A DNA stretch of 64,000 bases from Catonia carolina (GCA_035578175.1 JAQMRL010000008.1:8160883-8224882); one strand, 5' to 3'. Counted from the first letter of the stretch, positions 32,461 through 43,343 are shown. Notes: generated from the sequence alone by a model not told the origin. Translations and numbers: made by a program.

Positions 32461-32779
32461 AAATACATTATTTCATTAATTTTTCTTTACAAGTTTTTTT
32501 TTTTGGAATGTTCGGTTATCCGGACGTTGGCATAACTTACGAACGTCTGGTAAACCGGATATCATATTACGTAAAAGATATCGATGTCCAGTTTTCCGGA
32601 CGTTGGTACTGAAAGAGTTAAAACCCATCGTTACAGTAACATAACCCACAATAGTTGCTTATCACCAAGCTGTTAAAATACTTAAATACTTTCAAAAGTA
32701 TTTAAATACAAAATACTTTTAAAAGTATTTTTACAAATGAAACTGTTTGGCCTACATCATATCATGACTGATGTTTTAA

Positions 32780-33777
32780 CCCTAGAATGGTGGAGTGGAG
32801 TAAATCTTACGCATATTACGTCAACAACGCTTGCCCCTAAATTTCAGTAGGCTGCACCTCCCTTATCTTCCAGATATGCTATAAGGAGTTAGTTGACCGT
32901 TGTCTCGTGACGAAATCGTATCTAATTACTGCGTGTATTTATAGTACTGGTGCCTTTAACAAAAGCTGGTGAGTAATTTTTTCGCATCTCCACTTATACA
33001 TGATAATTTTAATACGTAAATTTTTTGCATCTCCACCGATGCTGTATATGTTATGCGTATAAATTTACATATAACCACTAATAGTGCATTATAATTTTGT
33101 ATGTTTGTAATACCATTTTATTTATATGTACAGTAACTGCCTTCAAACCTTGGCGAACTGCAATTCAAGCAGTATTGGGTGTAAAGGAACTGGCAATAAA
33201 TGTTACGTGCCAAGAAGAAAAAGCTCCAAGGAAGTACTGCAGTGAGTGTTCATACACAAAAAGAAGACATAGAACTACATACTGTCTCTTTTGCTGCAAA
33301 CCTATATGCGGCGAACATCAAAAGAAAATATGTTTTGGTTGTGCAAAAAACTTCCAGAATAAGTAGCCCCAGCAACAAAAACACTCTGTTTGACTTTTGT
33401 GTTCACTTATTTGTATAATTTTATTTATTTCATTTTATTACTTTATTTTTCCTACTTTTAATATCTTAATTTCGTCTACTATCTGGAGTTAAATTTATTA
33501 AGTATTTTGCACAGTTGATGTTAGTAAATGAAATATTTTCAAGCTACATAAATAGAATAAAAGAGCTTGGTGATTTACTGAGAAATCTTTGTAACTATTA
33601 ACCAATATTTGTAGAAATTTAAACAAAACCAACAAAAAAGAGATAGGAAACATATGAAAACCAAAATGTTTCAAAAAAAAAATTCACAACAAAGTTTTCC
33701 CAGGAAAATCACCAAGTGAGTAAATTTTTCGCATCTCCACCAGTAATAGCTCACAGAATAGCCCCACCGTTCTACGG
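32780..33777 (+). mobile_element. piggyBac element with deleted transposase
   Basis: TIRs CCCTAGAATGGTGGAG and, reversed, CCGTAGAACGGTGGGG are flanked by TTAA (32776-32779, 33778-33781). Three subterminal copies of TTTTTCGCATCTCCAC occur (about 32977, 33023, 33725). The remaining coding sequence is the cysteine-rich C-terminus (33101-33366). Length 998 bp against about 2.4 kb for complete elements. Confidence 0.85.
33101..33366 (+). pseudogene. piggyBac transposase, cysteine-rich C-terminal domain
   Basis: The visible cysteine/histidine pattern is CSEC - YCLFCCKPIC - EH - CFGC over about 40 residues, ending at a stop at 33364-33366. This matches the C-terminal zinc-binding domain that recognises piggyBac TIRs. 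A possible acceptor (TTATATGTACAG, to 33133) precedes the homologous part, but the catalytic DDD core is deleted, so no active transposase can be made. Confidence 0.8.
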
Positions 33778-34297
33778 TTAAGTACTTAAATACTTATAAT
33801 TTAAAACATAGTTAGCTTATTAATAGGAATACGACATTCGTAAAGTGGTGGACCCTAGCGTACACCCTGTAGTAGCTGACTTTGGTTTGTTGACAGTAGG
33901 AGCAAACTAACAACGGCTCAACTGTACATGTACTCTACTTTATTTCTGTAATTAAAATATAGAATAACAAAAATTCAAATTTTGTAATTTTTTAACTTTT
34001 TTACAATACTGTTCCGTATCATGTTGGTTATTTCAAATTTTGCATAATTCAAACTTTCTTCCATTCGTCTTCAAGTTCAAATTAACCAAGTTGTACTGTA
34101 TAACCTTTTCAATCGCATTAAATTCTGTACAATTTGTTGTAAAATTCAGACTTTTAACTTAAAACTTATCTAAATTACGGCAGCTTAAAAGTTTTTGATA
34201 AAAAATGGTGTTAAATGCATTTTAAATTTTTGAGACATCACCCTTTCTGAATTTTACATATTTAAGAATAAATTACAAATAAAAATTATATTATTTA

Positions 34298-35426
34298 CGA
34301 GGTGTGGCTAATAAATAACGAGACTTGATGTAAATATTTTTATTATTATTTTATACATAATCACTTATTGTCACCTTCAATATACATCTCTTCTCTATCC
34401 CTACAACACTCCATGTGAATTTTCCATTGTTGGAAACAGTGCTGGAAGACATCTTCTGTCAGCTCCTTCAGGACACGTGCCGCTTTCTCTTTTACAGCTT
34501 CCACAGACTCAAATCTTGTCTCTTTTAATGCAGCTTTCACCTTAGGGAACAGGTAGAAGATAATGACATGTGATGAAACGTGGTTTCTTACTTACGATCC
34601 AGAAACGAAGCGCCAATCCATGCACTGCAAGAGCCCAACTTCACCGAGAGCCAAAAAAGCTTGAATAAGCAAGTCAAAATTTAAAGCAATGATGATTGTT
34701 TTTTTTTTATATCCATAGGATTGTGTACCTTCACTCGGTTCCTGAAGGTCAAACAATTAATCAATATTACTACTTTGAGGTACTTTCTAAACTACATCAA
34801 AGAGTAAGGAAAAAAACGCCCCAAAATGTGGAAGGAAAAATCATGGGTTCTCCACCAAGACAATGCGCCAGTTCATTTCACGTTATCTGTCAAGAGGTTT
34901 CTAGCCAAGTACAGCATCTCAGTGTTAAAAAATCCACCTTATTCACCACATCTTGCACTATGTAACTTCTACCTGTTCCCTAAAGTGAAATCTGCATTAA
35001 AAGGGATAATAAAAGATTTTAATCCCACAAAAATAAAAAAAAATAAAATTATACCCTAATCTAAAGCTTATCCCTCAGAATCTTAGTAACTAAAAATGAA
35101 AAAAAAAAATAAATAAACAAAAAAGTAACCTTAATTTAATTAAAATCTTGGAAAACCAGATAAATTATTAATTGAATTTCATGTCAAAACTACTTAAATT
35201 TTTTAGATTTGAGTCTGTGGAAGCTGTAAAAGAGAAAGCAGCAGGTGTCCTGAAAGAGCTGACAGATGATGATTTCCAGCATTGTTTACAACAATGAAAA
35301 AATTGGCATGGAGCGTTGTAGGGATAGAGAAGGAGTATATATTGAAGGTGACAATAAGTGATTATGTATAAAATAAAAATAAAATTATTTACAACGTCAG
35401 TCTCATTATTTAATAGCCACATCTCG
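34298..35426. mobile_element. Palindromised Mos1-type mariner, copy 1
   Basis: Ends CGAGGTGTGGCTAATAAATA and, reversed, CGAGATGTGGCTATTAAATA; TA at 34296-34297 and 35427-35428. The left about 260 bp is an inverted copy of the transposase C-terminal region and 3' end (right side). The middle keeps the first and second catalytic blocks (TCDETWF at about 34568; HQDNAPVHFTLSVKRFLAKY at about 34850). The right arm has FPKVKSALKG. A 200 bp AT-rich insertion (about 35008-35205) interrupts the right arm. Confidence 0.8.
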
Positions 35427-35428
35427 TA

Positions 35429-35810
35429 TTTTTTGAACAGAATGCCTTCATTTCGTTTTTAGTAGTTCTGCACCTGAGTCCGGGAGAGCTAGCTCAGCAT
35501 TCTCTTTACTAAATGCCCTGATCTTCCTGAACAGATTTTTCATTTCCTAATCATTCCTACAGGTATAATTACATTGCAAATCCAACCAGTTAAAGTAAAC
35601 GATAATTATCAACAAAAAATCTAAATATTGATGTACCGACCTTAACAACTCAGTTTGCTTTTACTGAAAACTGTTTTTTTCCCGCCAAGAGGTCCCTTTT
35701 TTGCCTTCCACTTCACATATTATAACTGAATGATAATAATTTTAGTCTTTGTTTTGAAAGTCACTACCTCATTTTACTTACATTTGCTTAAACGTAACAT
35801 AAACTTCTAG
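35429..35810. other. Unassigned AT-rich sequence
   Basis: No repeat relatives in this window, no exon-like frame. Confidence 0.4.
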
Positions 35811-35812
35811 TA

Positions 35813-37174
35813 CAGGGTGATTTTTTAGTCCTGTTACCCTATTGTAAGTGTGTGGTAATTTATTTCTAATAAAGGGAAATTTTGTTTTGTCGCACAAAGT
35901 TGGTAGCCCTACTCAATCGGTATACACACGGCAGTGCGAGTTGATTAACCTTGAACTGTGCAACATTTTGTGAGGATTCCGGTCGTCTTATGAACAGAAT
36001 GTCTTTTACCACAGAACAACGGGTTTTCATTATTGAACAATATTTTGCTACGAAATTGTACACGAGTGTAAAAGATGCATTTAAAATTAAACTTGTTGGT
36101 GTACCTCCGCCAGAAAAAATGACAATTACTAGGCTAGCAAACCGATTTCGAGAGACAGGTAGTGTTTACGACAGAAAACGTAGCGGTCGACCAACTGTCT
36201 TGACAGATGACGTTATAGAGAATGTAAAAACAAGATTACTCAATTCTCCACGGAAAAGTTTACGAAAACTTTCCTCGCAAGTTGGTTTATCATACTCAAG
36301 TGTTCAGAAAGCTGCTAAAAAATTGCATATGTATCCGTATCGCGTACGATTAGTCCAAGAGCTTCAACCTCCAGATTTAAACAAGCGATTGCAATATTGC
36401 CGTTGGTTTAGGTCATTCGTAAATGATAACAAAATTATATCTTTGAACACAGTGTTCTTTAGTGATGAAGCTTGGATCCATCTAGACGGTTATGTGAACA
36501 CTCAAAACAATCGAATTTGGGCGGCTGAAAATCCTCACGCCGTTTACGATAAATCTTTACATCCTGCAAAAATTGGTGTGTGGTGTGCGATATCTCGTCA
36601 GCGTATAGTCGGACCCATTTTCTTCGAACAGACTGTAAATGGTGAAGTGTACAGGAAAATTGTGCACCAATTTGTGGCTCTACTGGAACCTCAAGAACGG
36701 TATTGCTGGTTTCAGCAAGACGGCGCTACCTGTCACATGTCTCGAGAAACCATGGATTTTCTGCAAGAGTTCTTTGGTGGTCGAATAATAAGCAAGGGTT
36801 TATGGCCTCCAAGGTCGCCAGACCTCACATATCCTGATTACTTTTTGTGGGGCTACATTAAGTCCGAGGTCTTCAAAAACAATCCTCACAATATTGCTGA
36901 GCTTAAAGCCAATATTACAGACTTAATCACAAATATTTCCAGTGCAACTCTCAAAAAGGTTTCTGCTAATATGGTGAAAAGAGTCAAAGCGTGTACAACC
37001 TCAATGGGTGGACATTTTGAGCATATTCTTTAAAAATCTTTAGTAACTAAAAAATGTGAGTAATAAAATATTAAATTTCTTTTGTATATAACAACTATAC
37101 ATTTTTATTACAACTAAATTTCCGTTTTATAAATTACATTAAAAATTGGGTAACAGGACTAAAAAATCACCCTG
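35813..37174 (+). mobile_element. Apparently intact mariner-superfamily element
   Basis: Perfect 27 bp TIRs (starting CAGGGTGATTTTTTAGTCCT) with TA on both sides (35811-35812, 37175-37176), 1362 bp long, one uninterrupted transposase frame. It is the parent type of the palindromised copies at 2242 and 22714. Confidence 0.92.
35999..37033 (+). CDS. Mariner-superfamily (IS630-Tc1-mariner) transposase, intact
   Basis: The frame has 344 codons from ATG 35999 (MSFTTEQRVFIIEQYF). An earlier in-frame ATG at 35990 is ACG in both related copies (2242, 22714), so the later start is preferred. The enzyme would excise and integrate the element at TA. Domains in order: N-terminal helix-turn-helix (about 1-60, TITRLANRFRETGS), GRPxV hook (RSGRPTV, about 65), second helix-turn-helix (SPRKSLRKLSSQVGLSYSSV, about 83-102), then the catalytic domain with SDEAWIHLDG (about 158), FQQDGATCH (about 250) and SPDLTYPDYFLWG (about 285). 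I count 38 residues between the second and third catalytic aspartates. All key residues are present and there is no stop or frameshift, so it may be active or only recently inactive. Confidence 0.92.
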   Translation: MSFTTEQRVFIIEQYFATKLYTSVKDAFKIKLVGVPPPEKMTITRLANRFRETGSVYDRKRSGRPTVLTDDVIENVKTRLLNSPRKSLRKLSSQVGLSYSSVQKAAKKLHMYPYRVRLVQELQPPDLNKRLQYCRWFRSFVNDNKIISLNTVFFSDEAWIHLDGYVNTQNNRIWAAENPHAVYDKSLHPAKIGVWCAISRQRIVGPIFFEQTVNGEVYRKIVHQFVALLEPQERYCWFQQDGATCHMSRETMDFLQEFFGGRIISKGLWPPRSPDLTYPDYFLWGYIKSEVFKNNPHNIAELKANITDLITNISSATLKKVSANMVKRVKACTTSMGGHFEHIL

Positions 37175-37176
37175 TA

Positions 37177-37582
37177 TTATAATAACTTATACAATAGTTA
37201 ACTAACACAAAAAGAATCAAATTACCACCTGAGTCAATTGTACATATTTCCTTTCAATAGAAAAAAACACACATTACTTATAATATAATTTTAAAAAGAA
37301 AATTATTAATAAACTACTTCACTTGCCTTTAAAAATCATTAACAATTATTTCAGTAAACAATTTTTGAAAACTTCTTTAGACACACCTTACGCTCTTTCT
37401 TTAATAGTCAACGAAACTGATCTGTCACACTCATGTAAGTGATGCTAAATTGGGTATTCTCGACTCCAATTGACACCAACCAATGAGTTCATTTTCTGAG
37501 CTGTCTGTCTCCAGTCGTCATCAGCCACATTTACTGTCCAACAAAAGGAGGGCATCGTTTAAAGAATTAAGTTTTATTATTT
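37177..37582. other. Unassigned sequence
   Basis: AT-rich, no exon-like frames. Contains CACTCATGTAAGTGATGC and a CCAATGAGTTCATTTTCTGA block that has a diverged relative near 19200 (TTAACTCATTGGCTG). Confidence 0.4.
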
Positions 37583-38517
37583 TAAAATTAAAAAAATTTG
37601 GTGTGAAACACTCACACAACTTTCTCTTGCCAATGCAAATAATCAACAATGTAATGTAACGTTAGTTATAAACAAAAAAAACTATCCTCGATAAACATTA
37701 CCTAATTTTAATCATATATGAAAGACGCAAAATGAAAATCAACCTCAGTTTGGCTTAAAAATACGGAAAATCGCTCTTTCACGCTAAACTAGGAACTGTA
37801 CAAAAAATGCGTTAAATAAAAGTTGTAGATCATTTAATTTCCTATAAATTTGATTATATACACTTTTATCGTAAAATGCATACTAAGGCCGAAATCTTAA
37901 AAAATTGATTTTTCACACGTTTTCAAGACAAAAACACAGAAACTCGCTAATTACCGCTAAACTAAGCGTTATACAAAAAAATGTTTGAAATAAAAGTTGT
38001 AGAATTTTAAATTCTCTACAACTTTAATAAGATACATTTTGTGGTAAAATGTATAATAAAGCCGCTATCTTTAAAAAACAATTTTTTTACGTAAAAACAC
38101 CCTCACCAAGAATTTCAGCAAGCATGGTGCCTACCCTATCTTGTAGAGCATAAAAAATTAAGATAAGGAGGCGATTTTTAAAAAAATCGTAAGACCAGTT
38201 TTTGAGAAAATCGCAAAAAAGTGAAAAATTACACGAATAAACTACTACTTCCGGTTGACCGATTTTGATGAAAATGTTCGTGTCGGGTCCGGTAGTGGTA
38301 AATAGCTCAAGTTCTAAGTTTCAAGTTTGTACGATGTTCCGTTCTTGAGATATTCTGTTCACACACACACACACACACAGACCAATCGCTAAAAACATGT
38401 TTTTTGGGTTCAGGAGGTCTGAAAACTTGTAGATCCGGTGAAAACTTGATTTCTTAAAATCGACATGAAAACAATACTTTCCTTCCTATACATTCATATA
38501 GGCAAGAGAAAGTAATA
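37583..38517 (-). repeat. BR full-length copy
   Basis: From the ATTTGGTGTGAAACACTCAC end to TATAGGCAAGAGAAAGTAAT, about 0.94 kb. A (CA)n run lies at 38351-38376. It is the inverted partner of 38682-39620. Confidence 0.8.
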
Positions 38518-38551
38518 CTAATATCACTTAGTTCCTGATTTACCCTATTAA

Positions 38552-38640
38552 CACATTCAATGCGGCCGCCACATTTATGTGGCGTATTGAACAGTCCCAG
38601 GGTGCGGGCCACCACAAAAATGTGGTCCGTCTATACGGTT
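38552..38640 (+). mobile_element. One end of a TTAA-type element
   Basis: TTAACACATTCAATGCGGCC begins a stretch with the hairpin GCCACATTTATGTGGC. This looks like a piggyBac-type terminus. No matching opposite end was found nearby. Confidence 0.35.
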
Positions 38641-38681
38641 TTATAATATCTTCCTTCTGCGTTCAGCTAGGGTAAATTGTA

Positions 38682-39620
38682 TTTTTACTTTCTCTTGCCT
38701 ATATGAATATATAGGAAGGAAAGTATTGTTTTCATGTCGATTTTAAGAAATTAAGTTTTCACCGGATCTATACGTTTTCAGACCCCCTGAATCCAAAAAA
38801 CATGTTTTTAGCGATTGGTCTGTGTGTGTGTCTGTGTGTGAACAGAATATCTCAAGAACGGAACATCGTACGAACTTGAAACTTAAGTTACATACCACTA
38901 CCGGACGCGACACGAACATTTTCATCAAAATCGGTCAACCGGAAGTAGTAGTTTATTCGTATAATTTTTCAGTTTTTTGCGATTTTCTCAAAAACTGGTC
39001 CTACGATTTTTTTTAAAATCGCCTATTTTACTCAATTTTTTATTCTCTACAAGATAGGGTAGGCGCCATGTCTGCTGAAATTCTCGGTGAGGCTCTTTTC
39101 ACGTAAAAACGTTGTTTTTTTAAGATTACGGTTTTAATATAAATTTTAGCGCAAAAACTTATATAATAAAAGTTGTAGAGAATTTAAAAACCTACAACTT
39201 CTGTTTCAAACATTTTTTTGTATAACGCTTAGTTTAGCGGTAATTTGCGATTTTCTGTTTTTTTCTCACGAAAACGTGAGAAAAATCGATTTTTTTAACA
39301 TTTCGGTCTTAGTATGCATTTTACGACAAAAGTGTATATAATAAAAGTTATAGAAAATTAAAAGATCTACAACTTTTGTTTAGAGAATTTTTCTCTACAG
39401 AGCCTAGTTTAGCGTGAAAGCGTGATTTTCCGTTTTTTTTAAGCCAAATTGAGTTCGATTTTCATTTTGCGTCTTCCACTCATGATTAAAATAAGGTTAT
39501 GTTTTTGAGGTTAGTTGTTGTTTATTTTTAATATTTTATTAATAATGTTAGGTTTATTATTAATTATTTGCATTGGCAAGAGAAAGTTGTGTGAGTGTTT
39601 CACACCAGATTTTTTTTATT
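38682..39620 (+). repeat. BR full-length copy
   Basis: From TTTTTACTTTCTCTTGCCTA to TGAGTGTTTCACACCAGATT. Close match to 37583-38517 in reverse, with only 164 bp between the two. Confidence 0.8.
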
Positions 39621-40668
39621 GTTCAGCTGTAGAAAAAGGTTCATTCTATGCCAGTATACCTTCAGTTTTTGAAGAAACGTCACAGGTTTTTTTTAGCAGA
39701 GATTTAAAAACTGATATATTTTCTTCTAAGTTTTGAGTTTTACGGGCTGTTTTATTTGTTATTAGTGACATAATAGTTTTAAATAAAGTATTTTTATTTA
39801 TTATTGTTCTGTATTTTCTTATTATTTTTATTATTCAGTTTTAGTGATTATTTCATCTATACTCTTATAATCAGACAAGAAAACTTAATTTTTTTGCATG
39901 AATTTTCTTTTTCTAGTCGTAGTAATAATGCTATAAAATGTTATTTCATTACCTTACTTTTGTTACAATTACGCAACATTTACTATACCTAGTGAATATT
40001 AAGTGTGGTAAAAATTCAACTAAATAAATAAATATGTGTACATGAATGTAATACCTAAATGCTTTAAATTTAAGTAGGCCTACTTTTTCGTACATACAGA
40101 CCTAAGGTTAACTTTTTTTTAAAGAAACTAGTTGGTATTTGTCTGCCTCAATTAAAAATTGGTTATAGAAATATTTTATTAGTACTTATAATTTTAGGAG
40201 CCTACGAAGCCATTTACTTATAATAGTATACTCGTAGGCTTATTCAATTCTTTTCTTAGGTGACCCCATTTTTGGAATTGCATTTTTTACCTGTCCACGG
40301 AAAGACTTACTGCCGTGGGAACAGAAAGGGTAATAAAATATTATTGAAAACAAGAGAAAATCGTAAACCCGTCACAGGTACCAATATCTGTCTGCCGTCT
40401 GTACCGTAATAACACTTACTTTTAACTTTTCAAAAACCTTTGGCCACACCAAAGTTATTCAGCTAAGAGTGCCATAATGAACTACTTTTATCCTATTATT
40501 CCTAAAAGTTTTTAATTTTTTCTCATAGATTTACGTGATAAAAGCAAAGTACATTCAGACTTTTACATTTGTTTTGTGTTTATACTTTTATGTGTGTATT
40601 TTTAAAACGGCAAACAAATACATTTATCTATACTAAAATACATAAACATACACGTATAAATATAAAAT
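39621..40668. other. Unassigned AT-rich sequence
   Basis: No conserved frame, no repeat ends. Open frames at 39804-39992 are Phe/Leu-rich and unsupported. Confidence 0.4.
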
Positions 40669-40679
40669 AAAAGTATTGA

Positions 40680-41080
40680 CTGCCCATAACAGACAGGTGG
40701 AGTGTCAAATTATTTACACTCAATCTGTTCGTTGCAGGGCTAAAATAAATAGTTCTGTTTCTTATCACATGGTCAGTCAATTAAATGACTGGATCATTTA
40801 AGAACAGAAGAGGTAGAGGTGTAAAAGACACTAATCAGAGTTATCTCCTCTGAAAGTAATGAATTTCATTGTACAGCCAGACCCTGTGGTGAATGAAGTG
40901 AAGGTGTCATTTACAGAGTGGAAAATATGTGCTTTTCGGAGGGCCCGGCATGCTGATAAGCATACTTTTCCACTCAGTGAGGAAGGCAATGGTAAACCAC
41001 CTCACTCCTCGATTTACTTAGTAAAACCTCTAGAGGTTCAAACCAGCCTTTCGGCTGCTGACCTAAACAACAACAACAAC
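40680..41080 (+). repeat. SINE-C reference copy with intact target duplication
   Basis: 401 bp from TGCCCATAACAGACAGGTGG to CTAAACAACAACAACAAC, flanked by the 11 bp repeat AAAAGTATTGA (40669-40679, 41081-41091). No clear tRNA-like box A/B pair was found in its head. The body has a translated frame that is similar among copies (QPDPVVNEVKVSF, HADKHTFPLSEEG), judged to be incidental. Confidence 0.9.
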
Positions 41081-41116
41081 AAAAGTATTGAAAGAAAATA
41101 CACACAAGAAATTGTA

Positions 41117-41553
41117 ATTACAATTACATTTTGTGAGAAAAAAACAGAAAATGACTAATTACCGCTAAACTAAGCGTTATACAAAAAAATGTTTGAAGTA
41201 AAAGTTGTAGGATTTTAAATTCTCTACAACTTTAATTATATACATTTTGCGCTAAAATGCATATTAAAGCCGCAATCTTAAAAAAAACAAATTTTTTACA
41301 TGAAAACAGCCTGACCAAGAACTTCAGCAAACATGGCGCCTACCCTATCTTTTAGAGCATAAAAAATTTAGTAAATCCAGCGATTTTAAAAGAAATCGTA
41401 GGACCAATTTTTAAGAAAATCGCAAAAAAGTGAAAAATTACACAAATAAACTACTACTTCCGGTTGACCGATTTTGATGAAAATGTTTGGGTCGGGTCCG
41501 GTAGTGGTATGTAACTTTAGTTTCAAGTTCGTAAGATGTTCCGTTCTTGAGAT

Positions 41554-41592
<39 letters not shown>

Positions 41593-41727
41593 CAATCACT
41601 AAAAACATGTTTTTTGGGTTCAGGAGGTCTGAAAACGTGTAGATCCGATGAAAACTCGATTTCGAAAAATCGACATGAAAACAATACTTTCCTTCCTATA
41701 TATTCATATAGGCAAGAGAAAGTAAAT
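41117..41727 (-). repeat. BR copy, one end truncated
   Basis: It starts inside the family near the AAACAGAAAATGACTAATTA block and ends AGGCAAGAGAAAGTAA. A (CA)14-type run lies at 41561-41588. Confidence 0.75.
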
Positions 41728-41890
41728 AAACGTTTCAGTACCAACGTCCGGAAAACAGGGCGTCAATTTTTTTTACGTATTATTAACATCTGGTTTACCA
41801 GACGTCCGTAAGTTACGCATAAAGTGTCTAAGTCCAGATAACTGAACATTTCCAAAAAAACTTATAAACAAAAATTATTGGAATAATGAG
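41728..41890 (+). mobile_element. PB3 fragment
   Basis: CGTTTCAGTACCAACGTCCGG to TTATTGGAATAATGAG matches 32461-32617 in reverse and abuts a SINE-A as in PB3. Confidence 0.55.
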
Positions 41891-41894
41891 TTTT

Positions 41895-42000
41895 AAGACT
41901 GCCTCTGTGGAGTAGCGACTAGCGCGCTATTCTACAAAGCGAAAGGTCCTAGTTTCGATTACCAGCTAGTCTCTGGAAATTTTAACACATTAAAACTAGT
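41895..42000 (+). repeat. SINE-A, 5' part
   Basis: CTGCCTCTGTGGAGTAGCGA head, box B CTAGTTTCGATTACC, GTCTCTGGAAATTTTAACAC. Confidence 0.7.
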
Positions 42001-42197
42001 GAAGAGCGTTCACTGTTTCAACCAGTCACAGTGATCACGGTGACAGTGATTTTGTGTTCACCGTTACTTTTAATAGTTATTAGAGATTTAGCAATAACTG
42101 AATCGGTTATTTAAGAAACAACCTAAGTCCACTTTTTTCTCATTTTCACATTTTATGTATTTCTGTAATAATATACATAGATGCATCATTTGCTTAA

Positions 42198-43158
42198 CCT
42201 TTTGAGGACTACGAACGTACGGGTACGTTTACCGCTCTGCGATCGTAACGGACTATGCACGTACGGGTACGTTTCATGTTTTTCGGTCCAAAATACTACG
42301 AACGTACCGGTACGTTTGCTTCTGTTTTTATACTTGTGCTGACATCTATCATTTTTTCCATGTACTACGTGTTATAAACGAATAATTAATTTAGTAGGCT
42401 TTGTTTTATGCGATTGAAACAGCACATGTGTTTTGTCTAACCTCACTTATGAGTTCCGAAAAGTTTTTATAGTTGTTGTGTTTCTTGCTACCGTTTGTTT
42501 ACTAATACAGAATACTTATTTATAGTTTACTAATAAAGAATTTTTATTTCTTGTGAATATTAGTGTGTTTTATTATAATGTAAATCGTGTTTCGTGTATA
42601 TATATGTTTTATTTTGAACGTTTCATTTCATTGTTTATTTTGTATATACGAGTGGAAATGGCTAGTTTTAGTAGTAGGCGTCTACGGGTTGACGGTATAT
42701 TACAATATATAACTAATACCGATTCAGATCTTGAAAATTACAATGAGAGTAATAGAAAAATTCATTTTATGTACGGCAATCCCGCAACCCAGTTGTAGCG
42801 TACGAAGGCCTACGAAACGACCAAAAGTTGATTTATTTTCATAGTAAATAAATATATTATAAGTGTTCTTTCTTTCTGTTTAGTGTATTTTCTTTACTGT
42901 AAAACCGTATATTATACGCGTACATAGAGGGATGCACGCGTGTATGTGTGCGCGCGCATGCACGTATGGGCGCTTGACTGTGCGGGTGAGGGTTATTTAC
43001 GTGTACAAGTATTCAAGGGGTGGAAGTTTGTAAAAAAAAATAGCAGAAAGATATAAGGAAAGATATAATAAATAAGAGAAGCAGAAATAGACGAAAAACC
43101 TAAAAAGAACTCAGGCTGTGAGCTGAGTTCTAGGTTGAAAAACATAGTCCTCAAAAGG
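42198..43158 (+). mobile_element. piggyBac-like element with tandem GTACGGGTACG motifs
   Basis: TIR CCTTTTGAGGACTA and its reverse at the other end, flanked by TTAA (42194-42197, 43159-43162). Three spaced copies of CGTACGGGTACGTTT-type motif lie in the first 120 bp (third is CGTACCGGTACGTTT). Contains the start of a transposase-like frame at 42658-42798 and a purine/pyrimidine-alternating GTGTGCGCGCGCATGCACGT stretch near 42945. Confidence 0.75.
42658..42798 (+). pseudogene. Possible piggyBac transposase N-terminus
   Basis: From ATG 42658 the frame reads MASFSSRRLRVDGILQYITN, TDSDLENYNESNR, then loses similarity and stops at 42796-42798. An acidic, serine-rich N-terminus after a short basic stretch is common in piggyBac transposases. 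With only about 46 codons the call rests mainly on the TTAA-flanked setting. Confidence 0.4.
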
Positions 43159-43343
43159 TTAAGAAACAACTCAAGTCCCATTCATTTAACCTACAAAACT
43201 GAATGAACAAAAATTTGTTTACTTAAGAAACAACCTATGTCCTGCACATAGGTTGTTTCATAACTAAACTTTGATCATCAGCTGACTTTTAGCTTAGGTT
43301 ATTTTGAGGTTATGTTGTTCGTGAATATGCACATGGTGCAAAA

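Larger units (their letters stand above)
31675..32617. mobile_element. PB3: TTAA-flanked, piggyBac-like non-autonomous element
   Basis: Ends CCCTTTCAGTGCCGAA and, reversed, CTCTTTCAGTACCAACG sit between TTTA (31671-31674, presumably mutated TTAA) and TTAA (32618-32621). It carries an RTE insertion (31748-32117) and a SINE-A (32278-32460). Related pieces lie at 41728-41890 and 49346-49612. No transposase is seen. Confidence 0.55.
32688..33924 (-). mobile_element. MITE-M copy split by a piggyBac element
   Basis: Family sequence TACTTTCAAAAGTATTTAAA to CATGACTGATGTTTTAA (32777) resumes at TTAAGTACTTAAATACTT (33778) and ends GGCTCAACTG with TA at 33925-33926. The opposite end is lost. Confidence 0.75.

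Noticed and set aside
40859..41080. Open frame in SINE-C with a protein sequence similar among copies (QPDPVVNEVKVSF ... HADKHTFPLSEEG)
   Set aside because: It is read in either orientation with stops in several copies; similarity follows from recent common origin of the SINE copies. No start or stop is conserved.
42921..42990. Alternating GTGTGCGCGCGCATGCACGT tract as possible regulatory Z-DNA
   Set aside because: It is a short simple-sequence tract inside a transposon; nothing ties it to a gene.
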